From: Aphanothece sp. CMT-3BRIN-NPC111
GTDB taxonomy: Bacteria; Cyanobacteriota; Cyanobacteriia; Cyanobacteriales; JAHHGU01
Direction of reading: 5' to 3'
DNA: 64,000 bases
Assembly (NCBI GenBank): GCA_019359765.1
Contig: JAHHGU010000023.1
Coordinates: 1 to 64,000 of the forward strand
Numbering within the stretch: position 1 is the stretch's first letter; the number at the start of each line of letters is the position of its first letter. The position numbers were made by a program, and so were the translations under genes. Positions 46,189-54,900 of the stretch are shown piece by piece. The notes beneath the pieces were generated by a model that did not search any database, was not told the DNA's origin, and was given only the letters and a program-made list of their open reading frames with translations.

Positions 46189-47058
46189 TTATTGCCGCCA
46201 TAGCTGTTTTAACTTTTGTAAGTTCGCTGGTCGAGTCAAAATACCTTGCGAAGGGCTAAACAGTAGTGCCAATAAAAATAATCCAAAACTTACTAGCACA
46301 ATAGCTGGCCCAGAAGGAATATTCAAGTAATAGCTACTATAAACACCAGTAATACTGGTGATAATGCCCAACATGGCACCAATGCCCATCATCAGGTGTA
46401 GTTCTTTTACTAATAAATATGCAGTAATTCCTGGTCCCACTAGCAGGGATATCACTAAGACGACTCCTACTGTTTGCATACTGGCAACAATAGTGAGAGT
46501 AATAGCCGCCATTAGTCCCAGATGCAGGGCGTTGATAGGCAATCCTATAGCTTCAGCACCTAGCGGATCGAAGGTATAAAACAGCAATTGTTTGTAAAAT
46601 AGCTTGACCAGAAGTAAAACAATCAGGGTGATGATGCCGGTACGCACCACATCAGCCAGTGTCACCCCCAAAATATCGCCAAATAACAGATTTTCCAGGT
46701 CTATATTGCTTCGTAGTAAAGTGAGCAGGGTAATACCCAAGGCAAAAAAACTTGAGAAGGTGAGTGCCATTGCGGCATCGACTGTGACACGAGATTGAGA
46801 GCGAATCCAGGCAATAACAAAAGTACTGAAGATGCCGGATATAAATGCTCCCACCAAAATATCAATACCCCAGAAGAAAGCGATCGCTAAACCTGGTAAA
46901 ACTGCATGAGCAATCACATCGCCTAGTAGTGCCATACGTTGCACAATTAGGTAGCTGCCCACCACCGGACAAAGAATACCCACCAGAATGCCCATGGCAA
47001 TCGCATTCCGTATAAATTCATAACTTAGTGGTTCGAGCAGCCAATCGAGCATTAACAT
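46189..47058 (-). CDS. znuB: Metal (probably zinc) ABC transporter permease
   Basis: Membrane subunit of the ABC-3 family that imports zinc or manganese. It has eight or nine hydrophobic segments, including MGILVGILCPVVGSYLIVQRMALLGDVIAHAVLPGLA, the cytoplasmic-loop motif that contacts the ATPase. The frame continues upstream to a TTG at 47127, overlapping the ATPase gene. The ATG at 47058 gives the family N-terminus (MLMLDWLLEPLSYEFIRNA) and 289 residues. It follows the ATPase gene on the same strand and is probably translated from the same message. Confidence 0.9.
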   Translation of the reverse strand: MLMLDWLLEPLSYEFIRNAIAMGILVGILCPVVGSYLIVQRMALLGDVIAHAVLPGLAIAFFWGIDILVGAFISGIFSTFVIAWIRSQSRVTVDAAMALTFSSFFALGITLLTLLRSNIDLENLLFGDILGVTLADVVRTGIITLIVLLLVKLFYKQLLFYTFDPLGAEAIGLPINALHLGLMAAITLTIVASMQTVGVVLVISLLVGPGITAYLLVKELHLMMGIGAMLGIITSITGVYSSYYLNIPSGPAIVLVSFGLFLLALLFSPSQGILTRPANLQKLKQLWRQ

Positions 47059-47120
47059 TGTGGGTCGTACTAGAGGGGTGAAGTGGAAGGGGAAAACTGT
47101 TCCCATCCACCAATCACCAT

Positions 47121-47870
47121 TCAACAAAAATATAATGTCTCGACTGGTGATTTAACATTTGAGGGCTGTAACCCTTCGCCGTAGGCACGTTGAATATTCT
47201 CTAACGTCATCACTTCTTGAGGTACCCCGGAGGCAACTAGTTGTTGGTTCAACAACAGTAATCGATCGTAGTGGTTCAAGGCGTCTCCCCACTCGTGGCT
47301 GCTCACCAGTAACGTTTTGCCCTCGGCTTTAAGTTCGGAAAATACTTCAAAAATAATAGCTTCCGTCTTTTTGTCAATGCCTGTAAACGGTTCGTCAAAC
47401 AGTAATAATTCAGGTTGCTGCGCGATCGCACGGGCAAGAAAAATTCTTTGCTGCTGTCCACCTGAGAGTTCCCCAATTTGGCGGTGGCGCAGTTCCCACA
47501 TCCCTACTCGCTGCAAAGCCTCTTTGACCAGTTCCCGCGATTGACGGCTAAAGCCACCAAACCAACGTGTATGCATTGTACGAGCCATCATCACCACATT
47601 CTGTGCCGTGATCGGGTAATCCCAGTCAATTTGCGATCGCTGTGGTATGTAGGCTACCTGTTGCCGCTGCTGTTTCAGGGGGCGCTGAGCAAACTTTACG
47701 ATGCCCCTAGATGCGGGAATCAATCCCAGCATCGCTTTGACCATCGTGCTTTTCCCCGCCCCATTCGGACCAATTAAACCCACCAGCTGTCCCGGATAGA
47801 TGGTAAAAGTTACACCTTTGAGCGCAAATACCCCCCGGTAACTGACTGTCAGGTTTTGGACTTCCAGCAT
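47121..47870 (-). CDS. znuC: Metal (probably zinc) ABC transporter ATP-binding protein
   Basis: The 249-residue ATPase subunit of the metal importer. Walker A is GLIGPNGAGKSTMVKAML (about residues 31-48), the Q-loop lies in VAYIPQRSQIDWDYPIT, the signature is LSGGQQQRIFLARAIA, and Walker B is LLLFDEPFTGID, with H-loop SSHEWG. The Mn/Zn importer family (ZnuC/MntA/PsaB) fits best. It is divergent from the substrate-binding gene across 83 bases holding a Fur/Zur-like box. The permease follows on the same strand. Confidence 0.92.
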   Translation of the reverse strand: MLEVQNLTVSYRGVFALKGVTFTIYPGQLVGLIGPNGAGKSTMVKAMLGLIPASRGIVKFAQRPLKQQRQQVAYIPQRSQIDWDYPITAQNVVMMARTMHTRWFGGFSRQSRELVKEALQRVGMWELRHRQIGELSGGQQQRIFLARAIAQQPELLLFDEPFTGIDKKTEAIIFEVFSELKAEGKTLLVSSHEWGDALNHYDRLLLLNQQLVASGVPQEVMTLENIQRAYGEGLQPSNVKSPVETLYFC

Positions 47871-47884
47871 GACTCACTTGTTTG

Positions 47885-47903
47885 TATAATGAATATCATT
47901 CTC
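47885..47903. promoter_or_regulatory. Fur/Zur-like operator between znuC and znuA
   Basis: Read on the minus strand, this 19-mer (GAGAATGATATTCATTATA) agrees with the classic Fur-family box GATAATGATAATCATTATC at 16 of 19 positions. The core aatga-ata-tcatt is a perfect inverted repeat (47888-47900). Its position between divergent zinc-type transporter genes points to Zur, the zinc-sensing Fur paralogue, which would repress both transcripts when zinc is sufficient. It overlaps a tataat sequence on the plus strand, as expected for a repressor site. Confidence 0.6.
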
Positions 47904-47953
47904 GCATAGTACTATAGGAATTTCCCTAAATAAGCAGAGGAGCCGAAATCCAC

Positions 47954-48970
47954 TTGCAGTTTAAAACCCATCAGATCTGGGGTGCTATTGCTTTGGCGAT
48001 TCCGCTCTTGTTGGCTGGCTGTAATTCTGGTACTCAGCCAATTAATCCCACTGGCACGGGCGGCACCTCAAACAATAATTTGCCGAAAGTAGTGGCAACC
48101 CATAGCGTTCTGTGTGACTTGACAAAAGCGATCGCCCAAAACACCGTTGACTTAACTTGTTTAGTCAAGCCTGGTGAAGAGGCTCATGTTTATAAAGCAA
48201 CGCCGCAAGACCGCAAAGCGATAGAGAAAGCTCAACTCATTCTCTATGGGGGGTACAACTTTGAACCTCAATTAATCCAGATTCTTAAGGCCAGCAACAA
48301 CTCTGCCGCCAAAATTGCCGTACATGAGGTGGCTGTCCCTAAGCCAATTATGGCCGAGGAACAGCACGAAGTTGGGGAAAAGCCTGCTGAGGAGGAAATC
48401 GCTGCTGATCCCCATATCTGGCATAACGCCCAGAATGGTATCCGCATGGTGGAAATTATTCGAGAGCAGCTAACAACAGTAGCCCCGGCGAATTTTAACT
48501 TTTATGCTGGCAACGCCCACAAGCTCACCGACGAACTCAAGCAGGTGGACGCTTGGATTAAGGCACAAATTAATACTATTCCTGCCCAACAACGCAAATT
48601 AGTTACCACCCATGACTCCTTGAATTACTATGCCAATGCCTATGGTCTTACTATTGAAGGGGCATTGCAGGGTGTCAGTACCGACGAAAAACCCACAGCC
48701 GCGCGAGTTAAAGAACTGGTAACAGAAGTTAAAACGGCTGGCGTACCCACAATTTTTGCGGAAGTGTCAGCGAATGACAAGGTAATTGGAACCGTTGCCA
48801 AAGAGGCGGGTGTTAAAGTTGCAGATCGAGAACTCTTTGTCGATGGTTTAGGAAAACCAGGCAGCAAGGAGGAAACCTACATGGGAATGTTAACAACTAA
48901 TACCTGCACTATTACCGAAGGGTTAGGCGGTAAGTGTACTTTATTTACAACGAAAATCTCCAACAAATAA
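47954..48970 (+). CDS. znuA: Zinc-type metal ABC transporter substrate-binding lipoprotein
   Basis: Extracytoplasmic metal-binding protein (cluster A-I) of 338 residues. It starts at a TTG preceded by gaggag and has a lipobox LLLAGC (Cys23). Metal ligands appear as His in ATHSVLCDL, His in DPHIWHN and His in VTTHDSLNYYANAYG, with a late acidic residue in ELFVDGLG. Zinc-binding members have His at the third position where manganese members have Glu, so zinc is favoured. The charged loop before DPHIWHN (EEQHEVGEKPAEEE) is short and acidic and has few histidines. It is divergent from znuC/znuB. Confidence 0.88.
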   Translation: MQFKTHQIWGAIALAIPLLLAGCNSGTQPINPTGTGGTSNNNLPKVVATHSVLCDLTKAIAQNTVDLTCLVKPGEEAHVYKATPQDRKAIEKAQLILYGGYNFEPQLIQILKASNNSAAKIAVHEVAVPKPIMAEEQHEVGEKPAEEEIAADPHIWHNAQNGIRMVEIIREQLTTVAPANFNFYAGNAHKLTDELKQVDAWIKAQINTIPAQQRKLVTTHDSLNYYANAYGLTIEGALQGVSTDEKPTAARVKELVTEVKTAGVPTIFAEVSANDKVIGTVAKEAGVKVADRELFVDGLGKPGSKEETYMGMLTTNTCTITEGLGGKCTLFTTKISNK

Positions 48971-49196
48971 TCGTCACCTTTTAATTAACTTTTTTGTAAA
49001 TCTGATTATAAAGATGTGCAACAACAGTGGACAAAGTATTGTCCCTGCACTTGTGGTGTGCTAAACAAAAAAGGCGTAAGTACTACAGATATAGCAGCTG
49101 CCATAATGATTGTTGACAATCAACCTCACCTTTATCTAACTAGATCTGCTGCTATAACAGTCTAATTGCTAAAAGCTAACTGCTAATTGCTAAATT
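48971..49196. other. Gap between znuA and the CpcT/CpeT-like gene
   Basis: A 226-base region, largely filled by the tatagcag element copy at 49090-49195. No gene or terminator seen. Confidence 0.4.
49090..49195 (+). repeat. tatagcag element, copy A
   Basis: tatagcagctgccataat, then gttgacaatcaacc, then gatctgctgctata, then tctaattgctaaaagc units running up to the ATG of the next gene. Same block order as 7586-7691 and, inverted, 63751-63848. Confidence 0.6.
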
Positions 49197-49901
49197 ATGG
49201 TGAAAAACACAAGTATTGGAACTTGGCTGGCGATCGCCTTTGCCTTCTCAACTAACTCTGCTGCTTACCCCTGTAAGCCAAACAACACCCAGGCATCAGT
49301 TTCAATTAAGCAGCAAGTAGATGAGGTAGTTTCGCATCTAGTGGGTTCAATGAATACCTCCGCACAAGCTAAAGCTAACCCTAATGCTCCAGATGTCCGA
49401 ATGACTACCTGCAAAGTAAAAGTCCTCAGCGAGACTCTAGAGCCTAAAGCCTTGAATCCAGATTCTGTTTTCCTCTACCAAGAACAAGCCATCTCCCGGA
49501 ATCTCTCCAAACCTTACCGACAGCGATTTTTGCAGATTACCCCCAATAGCGATCGCCTTGGTGTTGAATCCGCAGGGTTTAAACCCCCAACCCCAGAAGC
49601 TTGGGTAGGATTCTGTAACCAACCGGAAGCAAAGCGCATTGTCCAGATCAGTGATATAGGTAAAACTGAGTGCAGCGTATTCTTGCAACGTCAGGAAGAT
49701 AAATATATTGGCGAGACACAGGGAGGCGGTTGTCCTAGCAACTATAAAGGCGCTGTGAGGATAACCAATAGAATTGTGCTACATCAAGCAGGCATGGACA
49801 CCTTAGATCGTGGCTTAGATGCCGCTGGCAATGTGATCTGGGGTGCAAAAGAGGAGCCTTATCAATTTCGGTGGATTAATTATTCCACACCCGCTAGGTG
49901 A
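49197..49901 (+). CDS. Exported CpcT/CpeT-family chromophore-lyase-like protein
   Basis: A 234-residue protein. Residues 50-230 match the CpcT/CpeT S-type bilin lyase fold: SVFLYQEQAISRNLSKPYRQRFLQI, then CSVFLQRQEDKYIGETQGGGCPSNYKGAVRITNRIVLHQ, and DTLDRGLDAAGNVIWGAKEEPYQFRW, which mirrors the CpcT end. CpcT attaches phycocyanobilin to the beta subunit of phycocyanin. Unlike CpcT, this protein has an N-terminal signal peptide (residues 1-23, ending SAAYP), so it should leave the cytoplasm, where phycobiliproteins are not. It may bind a bilin or another tetrapyrrole, or act in another process. The start codon is abutted by a repeat. Confidence 0.8.
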   Translation: MVKNTSIGTWLAIAFAFSTNSAAYPCKPNNTQASVSIKQQVDEVVSHLVGSMNTSAQAKANPNAPDVRMTTCKVKVLSETLEPKALNPDSVFLYQEQAISRNLSKPYRQRFLQITPNSDRLGVESAGFKPPTPEAWVGFCNQPEAKRIVQISDIGKTECSVFLQRQEDKYIGETQGGGCPSNYKGAVRITNRIVLHQAGMDTLDRGLDAAGNVIWGAKEEPYQFRWINYSTPAR

Positions 49902-49920
49902 ATTCATCGTGTTTCTAGCT

Positions 49921-49940
49921 CCCCTAAATAAATTTAGGGG
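49921..49940. terminator. Hairpin after the CpcT/CpeT-like gene
   Basis: A 9-bp perfect stem, cccctaaat and atttagggg, around aa, 20 bases after the stop codon. It lacks a long T-run, so it is a weak or Rho-type terminator at best. Confidence 0.45.
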
Positions 49941-49946
49941 AATTTA

Positions 49947-50057
49947 AGAACCTATCCGAAAATTGGTTTTCAGATATTTTTAACCACAGATAAACACAGA
50001 TGAACACAGATACCAGTAAGTATTGGACAACTGCAACGGATTTTTCGGATAGGCTCT
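49947..50057 (+). mobile_element. 111-bp MITE-like element with 16-bp terminal inverted repeats
   Basis: The left end agaacctatccgaaaa and the right end ttttcggataggctct are inverted at 15 of 16 positions. The interior has aaccacagataaacacag-type repeats. A diverged copy lies on the minus strand at 17319-17420. No coding potential. It lies between the CpcT/CpeT-like gene and convergent lysS. Confidence 0.65.
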
Positions 50058-50067
50058 AACTCAAAAC

Positions 50068-51636
50068 TCAAAACTTGACAGATTTATCTTCAGCCTCCTG
50101 TGGTTTTTCTGGCTTGAGGAGAGGGAAGGCGATCGCATCCCGAATACTGGCACAATCCGTCAACAACATCACCAAGCGGTCAATTCCAATCCCTAAGCCA
50201 CCCGTAGGCGGCATCCCATACTCCAGTGCCGTCAAAAAGTCTTCATCAACCCCTTGCGCTTCCAAGTCACCAGCAGCCTTACGCGCTGCTTGGGCTTCTA
50301 GTCGCTGCCGTTGATCTATAGGATCAGTTAGTTCGGAAAAGCTATTAGCTGTTTCTCGCCCGACTATAAACAACTCAAAACGCTCCACCAAACCGGGCTT
50401 TGAGCGGTGAGGCTTGGCGAGGGGAGAAATTTCCACCGGATAATCCAACACAAAAGTAGGCTGAATCAAATTAGGTTCCGCTTTTTGCTCAAACACCTCG
50501 TTGAGTACGCGCCCAATCGATTTGCAATCCTCCAATCCCTCAATGCCAACCTCAGCAGCGGCGGCTTTGGCGTCCTCAACTGTTTGGAACTGCTCGAAAT
50601 CAAGCCCTGTTTGTTCCTTTACCAAGTCGTGCATCGTCACCCGACACCAAGGCGGTGCCAGGTCAATAGCCTCCCCTTGGTAAGTAATTTGCAGCGTTCC
50701 TAAGACCTCTTGAGCAACGGTAGTAATTAGATTCTCCGTCAGCGCCATCATGTCGTAATAGTCCGCGTAGGCTTGGTAAACCTCAATGGTGGTAAATTCC
50801 GGGTTATGGCGGGTAGAGATGCCCTCGTTGCGGAAAATGCGACCCAGTTCAAACACCTTTTCAAACCCACCCACAATCAGCCGCTTCAGGTGGAGTTCTG
50901 TAGCAATCCGTAGGTACAACTCCATGTCCAGCGTGTTGTGATAAGTAATGAAGGGGCGGGCATCCGCGCCACCAGCTTCAGACTGTAGCACTGGTGTCTC
51001 AATTTCAATAAATCCTTGCCGATCCAAGTCCCGACGAATTGCCGCAGTAATTTGTGCACGACGGCGAAAGGTTTGCCGCACTTCTGGGTTAACAATCAAA
51101 TCCACATAGCGCTGTCGGTAGCGTTTGGCAACATCGGTGAGACCATGCCACTTATCAGGTAATGGCAGCAGAGATTTTGTCAGCATCGCGTATTGCCTGA
51201 CGTAAACAGATAGTTCCCCTTTCTCCGTCCGCTTGATTGTGCCTCTGACGCCCAGGATATCCCCAACGTCAGTAAGTTGCTTCAGGTGATTAAAGGCATC
51301 TGGAATATCTGCCATCCCTTCCTGGATTCTTTTCTTATCCAAGTAAAGCTGAATCGTCCCGGTTTCATCTTGCAAGTTGAAAAAGGCTAGCTTACCGAAT
51401 ACCCGGCGTGTCAGGATGCGACCCGCGATCGCTACTTCCAAGTCAACCTCTTCGCCACTGGGTAGGTCTGCATATTTTTCCTGGAGTTCTGCGGCATGGT
51501 GGGTAGATTCCCACCGATAAGCGTAAGGGTTAAGCCCCAATTGTTTGAGTTGTTCGACTTTCGATTGCCGCGTCGCGCGAATTTCTTCCAGGGTTGAGGT
51601 GCTTTGGTGTTCGGGTTGAGATTGATGGTCGGACAT
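50068..51636 (-). CDS. lysS: Lysyl-tRNA synthetase (class II)
   Basis: Charges tRNA-Lys with lysine. It has 522 residues. The N-terminal OB-fold anticodon-binding domain spans about residues 60-165 ([32 protein letters not shown]). The class II catalytic core has motif 1 (about 190-215), motif 2 [29 protein letters not shown], and motif 3 [19 protein letters not shown] at the end. LysS-specific blocks are present. Start ATG 51636. Monocistronic. Confidence 0.97.
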   Translation of the reverse strand: MSDHQSQPEHQSTSTLEEIRATRQSKVEQLKQLGLNPYAYRWESTHHAAELQEKYADLPSGEEVDLEVAIAGRILTRRVFGKLAFFNLQDETGTIQLYLDKKRIQEGMADIPDAFNHLKQLTDVGDILGVRGTIKRTEKGELSVYVRQYAMLTKSLLPLPDKWHGLTDVAKRYRQRYVDLIVNPEVRQTFRRRAQITAAIRRDLDRQGFIEIETPVLQSEAGGADARPFITYHNTLDMELYLRIATELHLKRLIVGGFEKVFELGRIFRNEGISTRHNPEFTTIEVYQAYADYYDMMALTENLITTVAQEVLGTLQITYQGEAIDLAPPWCRVTMHDLVKEQTGLDFEQFQTVEDAKAAAAEVGIEGLEDCKSIGRVLNEVFEQKAEPNLIQPTFVLDYPVEISPLAKPHRSKPGLVERFELFIVGRETANSFSELTDPIDQRQRLEAQAARKAAGDLEAQGVDEDFLTALEYGMPPTGGLGIGIDRLVMLLTDCASIRDAIAFPLLKPEKPQEAEDKSVKF

Positions 51637-51863
51637 AGGGACTTATTCCTAGATGCAAAACTGGGGCACGCTCCTGCGCCAAGGCGTAGCTTCTCTCAAG
51701 CTGACCATAAAGTTTAACTCTACGCAACAGGGCTAAGTTGTTTAGCCGCGCTAATGTAAACAAATGTAACAATTGTGCCGTTATGCTGGCTTGATGTATT
51801 GACAGCCTAAAGCGAAGCCGATAATCTAAAAGAACATACCCGGGTAGAAAGATTGAGAACTAT
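51637..51863. other. Divergent gap between lysS and the RHH gene
   Basis: A 227-base divergent promoter region. No recognised operator; contains a short gcgcc-aaggcg palindromic piece. Nothing else to report. Confidence 0.35.
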
Positions 51864-52223
51864 ATGCAAGATAAGCAAAAAGTTACGTTATATCTTCCAC
51901 CAGGACTCCATCGCCAGATAAAAATTCGATCAGCTGTTGAATCTGAACCAATGTCTACGATGGTCGAGCGAGCGCTTGTCTTTTATCTGAATCACCCAGA
52001 GGTGGTTGATGAAGTAGAGGCATCCTACGGAAGAACTCATCAAATTTATAGCTGTCCGGAGTGCGCTCACCCGGTAGTAATACAAGATGGGGAAATGGTC
52101 GCGCTAGGAAATCAGCCAGGTCTGCTGACAGACGAACTTCCTGTTGAGAAGGTGCGAGAAGAAGTAACTTCCCGTATCGAGCCTCAAGAAGAAGAGAAGT
52201 TGGTTCCTTCCCTGAGTAGGTAA
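51864..52223 (+). CDS. Ribbon-helix-helix-like DNA-binding protein
   Basis: A 119-residue protein. The N-terminal half, KVTLYLPPGLHRQIKIRSAVESEPMSTMVERALVFYLNHPE, fits a ribbon-helix-helix fold. The second half has CPECAHPV, a possible half zinc site, and an acidic tail. It lies 70 bases before ycf46 and co-directional, a linkage I recall from other cyanobacteria. A regulator of its neighbour is plausible but not shown. Confidence 0.7.
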   Translation: MQDKQKVTLYLPPGLHRQIKIRSAVESEPMSTMVERALVFYLNHPEVVDEVEASYGRTHQIYSCPECAHPVVIQDGEMVALGNQPGLLTDELPVEKVREEVTSRIEPQEEEKLVPSLSR

Positions 52224-52293
52224 CGCCAGATAAAATTTTGGGTGCCAGTGGTTTTTGGCAGTGTCTGCACCGTCTCTAGTTAGGTTGATGGTT

Positions 52294-53808
52294 ATGCAAG
52301 AAGAGCTAAACATTCTCATTCAAGCTCAATATCCTCTCATCTACCTCGTGACCTCCGAGGAAGAGCGGGCAGAACGAACAATTGCCACGATCGCTCAGAT
52401 GAAGCCCCAACAAAGACGCGTATTTATATGGACTGTTACTCACGGCATTATTGAGTATGGTCAACCCCGCCACACTACCCACCAGCACAATACCCTCTCT
52501 CCAGAGGCAGCAATTGAATGGGTAATTCGGCAGCGCGACCCTGGTATCTTTATATTTAAAGATTTACACCCTTTTATTGATTCTCCCGCGACAACTCGGT
52601 GGATACGGGATGCGATCGCCAGCTTCAAAGGCTCGCAGAAAACCCTCATATTAATGTCGCCAGTACAGCAAATTCCTATCGAGCTGGAAAAAGAAGTAGT
52701 TGTTATTGACTACCCCTTACCCGATTTGGCAGAACTCAACCAAGTGCTGTCTAACCAGCTAGAGCAGTCGCGTACCCGTCGCATTACAACTGATACAAGA
52801 GAAAAACTGCTCAAGGCTACTCTGGGTTTGACACGGGATGAAGCGGAAAAAGTTTATCGCAAGGCACACGTCAAAACTGGACGTCTCACTGAAGCAGAAG
52901 TCGATATTATTCTTTCTGAGAAAAAGCAACTAATTCGCCGTAACGGCATTTTGGAATATATCGAGGAAGATGAAACCCTTGATTCCGTTGGTGGCTTGGA
53001 AGAATTAAAGCGGTGGCTGCGACAGCGCTCTAATGCCTTTACCGAAAGAGCAAGAGAATACGGTCTGCCTCAACCAAAAGGGATGTTAATCCTAGGTGTA
53101 CCAGGCTGTGGTAAGTCTCTAATTGCCAAAACTACGGCTCGTCTTTGGGGTCTACCTCTGCTGCGTTTAGATATGGGGCGGGTATATGACGGTTCCATGG
53201 TGGGCCGCTCAGAGGCCAACTTACGTAATGCCCTCAAAACAGCAGAATCAATTTCTCCCACAATTCTCTTTATTGACGAGCTGGATAAGGCTTTTGCGGG
53301 TACCAGTGGTTCTGCTGACTCAGACGGGGGTACATCTAGCCGTATCTTCGGCTCTTTCCTCACCTGGATGCAAGAAAAGACCTCTCCAGTCTTTGTCATG
53401 GCAACGGCTAACCGAGTTGAACGCTTACCTGGGGAGTTTCTCCGCAAAGGTCGCTTTGACGAGATTTTCTTTGTAGACTTGCCAATTCCGGAAGAGCGTC
53501 AAGAGATTTTTAAAATTCACCTGAGTAAGCGGCATCGAGACCTTGAGCGCTTTGATATCGAACAGCTAGCTAAGGTAGCAGATGGCTTTTCTGGCGCAGA
53601 AATTGAGCAGGCACTGATTGCGGCAATGTACGACGCCTTCGCTCAAGAGCGTGAATTTACCCAGCTAGATATCATTGCGGCTATTAAAGCGACTCTGCCG
53701 CTATCTAAGACTATGACCGAGCAGGTAACGGCCCTCAGGGACTGGGCCAGGCAGCGAGCGCGACCTGCGGCGTCCTCCGTCGCGGAATACCAGCGACTGG
53801 AGTTCTAA
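52294..53808 (+). CDS. ycf46: AAA-family ATPase Ycf46
   Basis: A soluble AAA ATPase of 504 residues, conserved in cyanobacteria and red-lineage plastid genomes. MQEELNILIQAQYPLIYLVTSEEERAE is the family N-terminus and decides the start at 52294; the frame extends to 52255. The AAA domain has Walker A ILGVPGCGKSLIAK, Walker B TILFIDELDKAF, and the sensor/second region of homology ATANRVERLPGEFLRKGRFDE. Red-alga-like Ycf46 has been linked to photosynthesis and inorganic-carbon regulation in Synechocystis, but its exact substrate is unknown. ycf35 follows 145 bases downstream. Confidence 0.93.
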   Translation: MQEELNILIQAQYPLIYLVTSEEERAERTIATIAQMKPQQRRVFIWTVTHGIIEYGQPRHTTHQHNTLSPEAAIEWVIRQRDPGIFIFKDLHPFIDSPATTRWIRDAIASFKGSQKTLILMSPVQQIPIELEKEVVVIDYPLPDLAELNQVLSNQLEQSRTRRITTDTREKLLKATLGLTRDEAEKVYRKAHVKTGRLTEAEVDIILSEKKQLIRRNGILEYIEEDETLDSVGGLEELKRWLRQRSNAFTERAREYGLPQPKGMLILGVPGCGKSLIAKTTARLWGLPLLRLDMGRVYDGSMVGRSEANLRNALKTAESISPTILFIDELDKAFAGTSGSADSDGGTSSRIFGSFLTWMQEKTSPVFVMATANRVERLPGEFLRKGRFDEIFFVDLPIPEERQEIFKIHLSKRHRDLERFDIEQLAKVADGFSGAEIEQALIAAMYDAFAQEREFTQLDIIAAIKATLPLSKTMTEQVTALRDWARQRARPAASSVAEYQRLEF

Positions 53809-53953
53809 AAGGCTTTCTCCTGCTCCCAACAGGAGGAAAGGCTAGCAAATTGCTAGCAGTTTGACAAAATGCCGCCCGAAGATTTCCATTGGCGGCCCCC
53901 ATCAAAACCAAAACGTTGTCGTTTCTCTTACTTCTCTACTGGAGGAAACCCAA

Positions 53954-54304
53954 ATGTCTCACTTTAGCACCCTGCGCACCAAAATCACCGAAGCAGAAAT
54001 CCTGAAAGCCTCTCTCCGCGATCTGGGTATCTCTGTTAAGACTGAAGCTGATGTTCGGGGTTATAACGGTCAGCGGGTTCGCTCAGACATCGTTGCTGTT
54101 CTGGAAGGCGAGTATGACCTCGGCTGGTCTCGGAATAGCGATGGCTCCTTCGATCTGATCGCCGATCTGTGGGGTGTCGCCAAAAAGCACAACCAAACCG
54201 AACTGATCAACTCGATCAACCAAAAGTACGCGGTTAACAAGACTTTGTCTGAAGTCAAACAACGCGGTTTACAAAATGCCAACGTCAAGTTGGTTCTGCA
54301 ATAA
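53954..54304 (+). CDS. ycf35: DUF1257 family protein Ycf35
   Basis: A 116-residue protein conserved in cyanobacteria and algal plastids, function unknown. MSHFSTLRTKITEAEILKASLRDLG and YDLGWSRNSDGSFDLIADLWGVAKKHNQTELINSINQKYAVN are the family hallmarks. The start at 53954 follows ctggagg, a good ribosome binding site; a frame to 53861 has no conservation. It is followed by a strong terminator. It stays close to ycf46 here, and both genes are shared with algal plastid genomes. Confidence 0.93.
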   Translation: MSHFSTLRTKITEAEILKASLRDLGISVKTEADVRGYNGQRVRSDIVAVLEGEYDLGWSRNSDGSFDLIADLWGVAKKHNQTELINSINQKYAVNKTLSEVKQRGLQNANVKLVLQ

Positions 54305-54332
54305 CAATTGCTGTGCGCGTTCCCAAACCGGG

Positions 54333-54364
54333 CGGGTTAATCAAATCTAGATTAACCCGTTTTT
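54333..54364 (+). terminator. Rho-independent terminator of ycf35
   Basis: A perfect 10-bp stem, cgggttaatc and gattaacccg, around a 7-base loop, followed directly by TTTTT. It is 29 bases past the ycf35 stop codon and the clearest intrinsic terminator in the window. Confidence 0.85.
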
Positions 54365-54379
54365 CTTCTCTATAGCAAG

Positions 54380-54412
54380 ACCCCGCTGTAGGCAGCTGGG
54401 TCTGTTCTATTT
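54380..54412. repeat. Hairpin motif caagacc...ggtct
   Basis: caagaccccgctgtaggcag followed by ctgggtctgttctatt. A related form, caagacccagctgatgcccg / ctgggactgttgtatt, occurs at about 54724-54762, so the two bracket the DUF5615 remnant. Direct repeats of this kind suggest a dispersed element. Confidence 0.4.
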
Positions 54413-54628
54413 GAGATTGGCTCAGGTGTTCGGACTCTATTTAGCTTTAATGCAGCTGATTATATTGCTCTACATTTGGACTACCTGACTCAAGGGCGCA
54501 CCCACGCAGGCATTGTTGTGGCCAAGCAGATACCTATTGGCGAAACCGTGCGTCACCTATCACGCCTACTCGATCGAGTCAGCCCTGAAGAGATTGGTAA
54601 TCAACTGCGTTGGCTGCCCTCTTTTTGA
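54413..54628 (+). pseudogene. 5'-truncated DUF5615 PIN-like toxin remnant
   Basis: The frame reads RTLFSFNAADYIALHLDYLT, then QGRTHAGIVVAKQ and GETVRHLSRLLDRVSPEEIGNQLRWL, the C-terminal half of DUF5615 (PIN-like RNase, usually a toxin paired with DUF433). There is no start codon and the N-terminal catalytic aspartate region is missing. The remnant begins right after the caagacc hairpin, suggesting loss by insertion or deletion. No DUF433 partner is visible. Confidence 0.6.
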
Positions 54629-54900
54629 CAACTCCACAGGGAGTCTTAAAGTGGGATTGCCCCGAAAAGACAAAATTGCGGAACACTATTGTTAAAGGCT
54701 AACGCCCTAATACTTCGCTTCTACCAAGACCCAGCTGATGCCCGCTGGGACTGTTGTATTTTCCAAAGCAAGTTGCTTGAGCGTTTATGCCTGCTGGAAA
54801 TATAGCAAATGAATTAAGGCAGCTAGACACTACTCCAATTGAGAAACCATTTCTGCCATACTAATTATAAATTGAAACAAAAAAAATTAAGGCTTAACAA
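54629..54900. other. Gap with the second caagaccc hairpin
   Basis: Nothing gene-like. It holds the second copy of the caagaccc hairpin motif (about 54724-54762) and AT-rich sequence. Confidence 0.4.
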
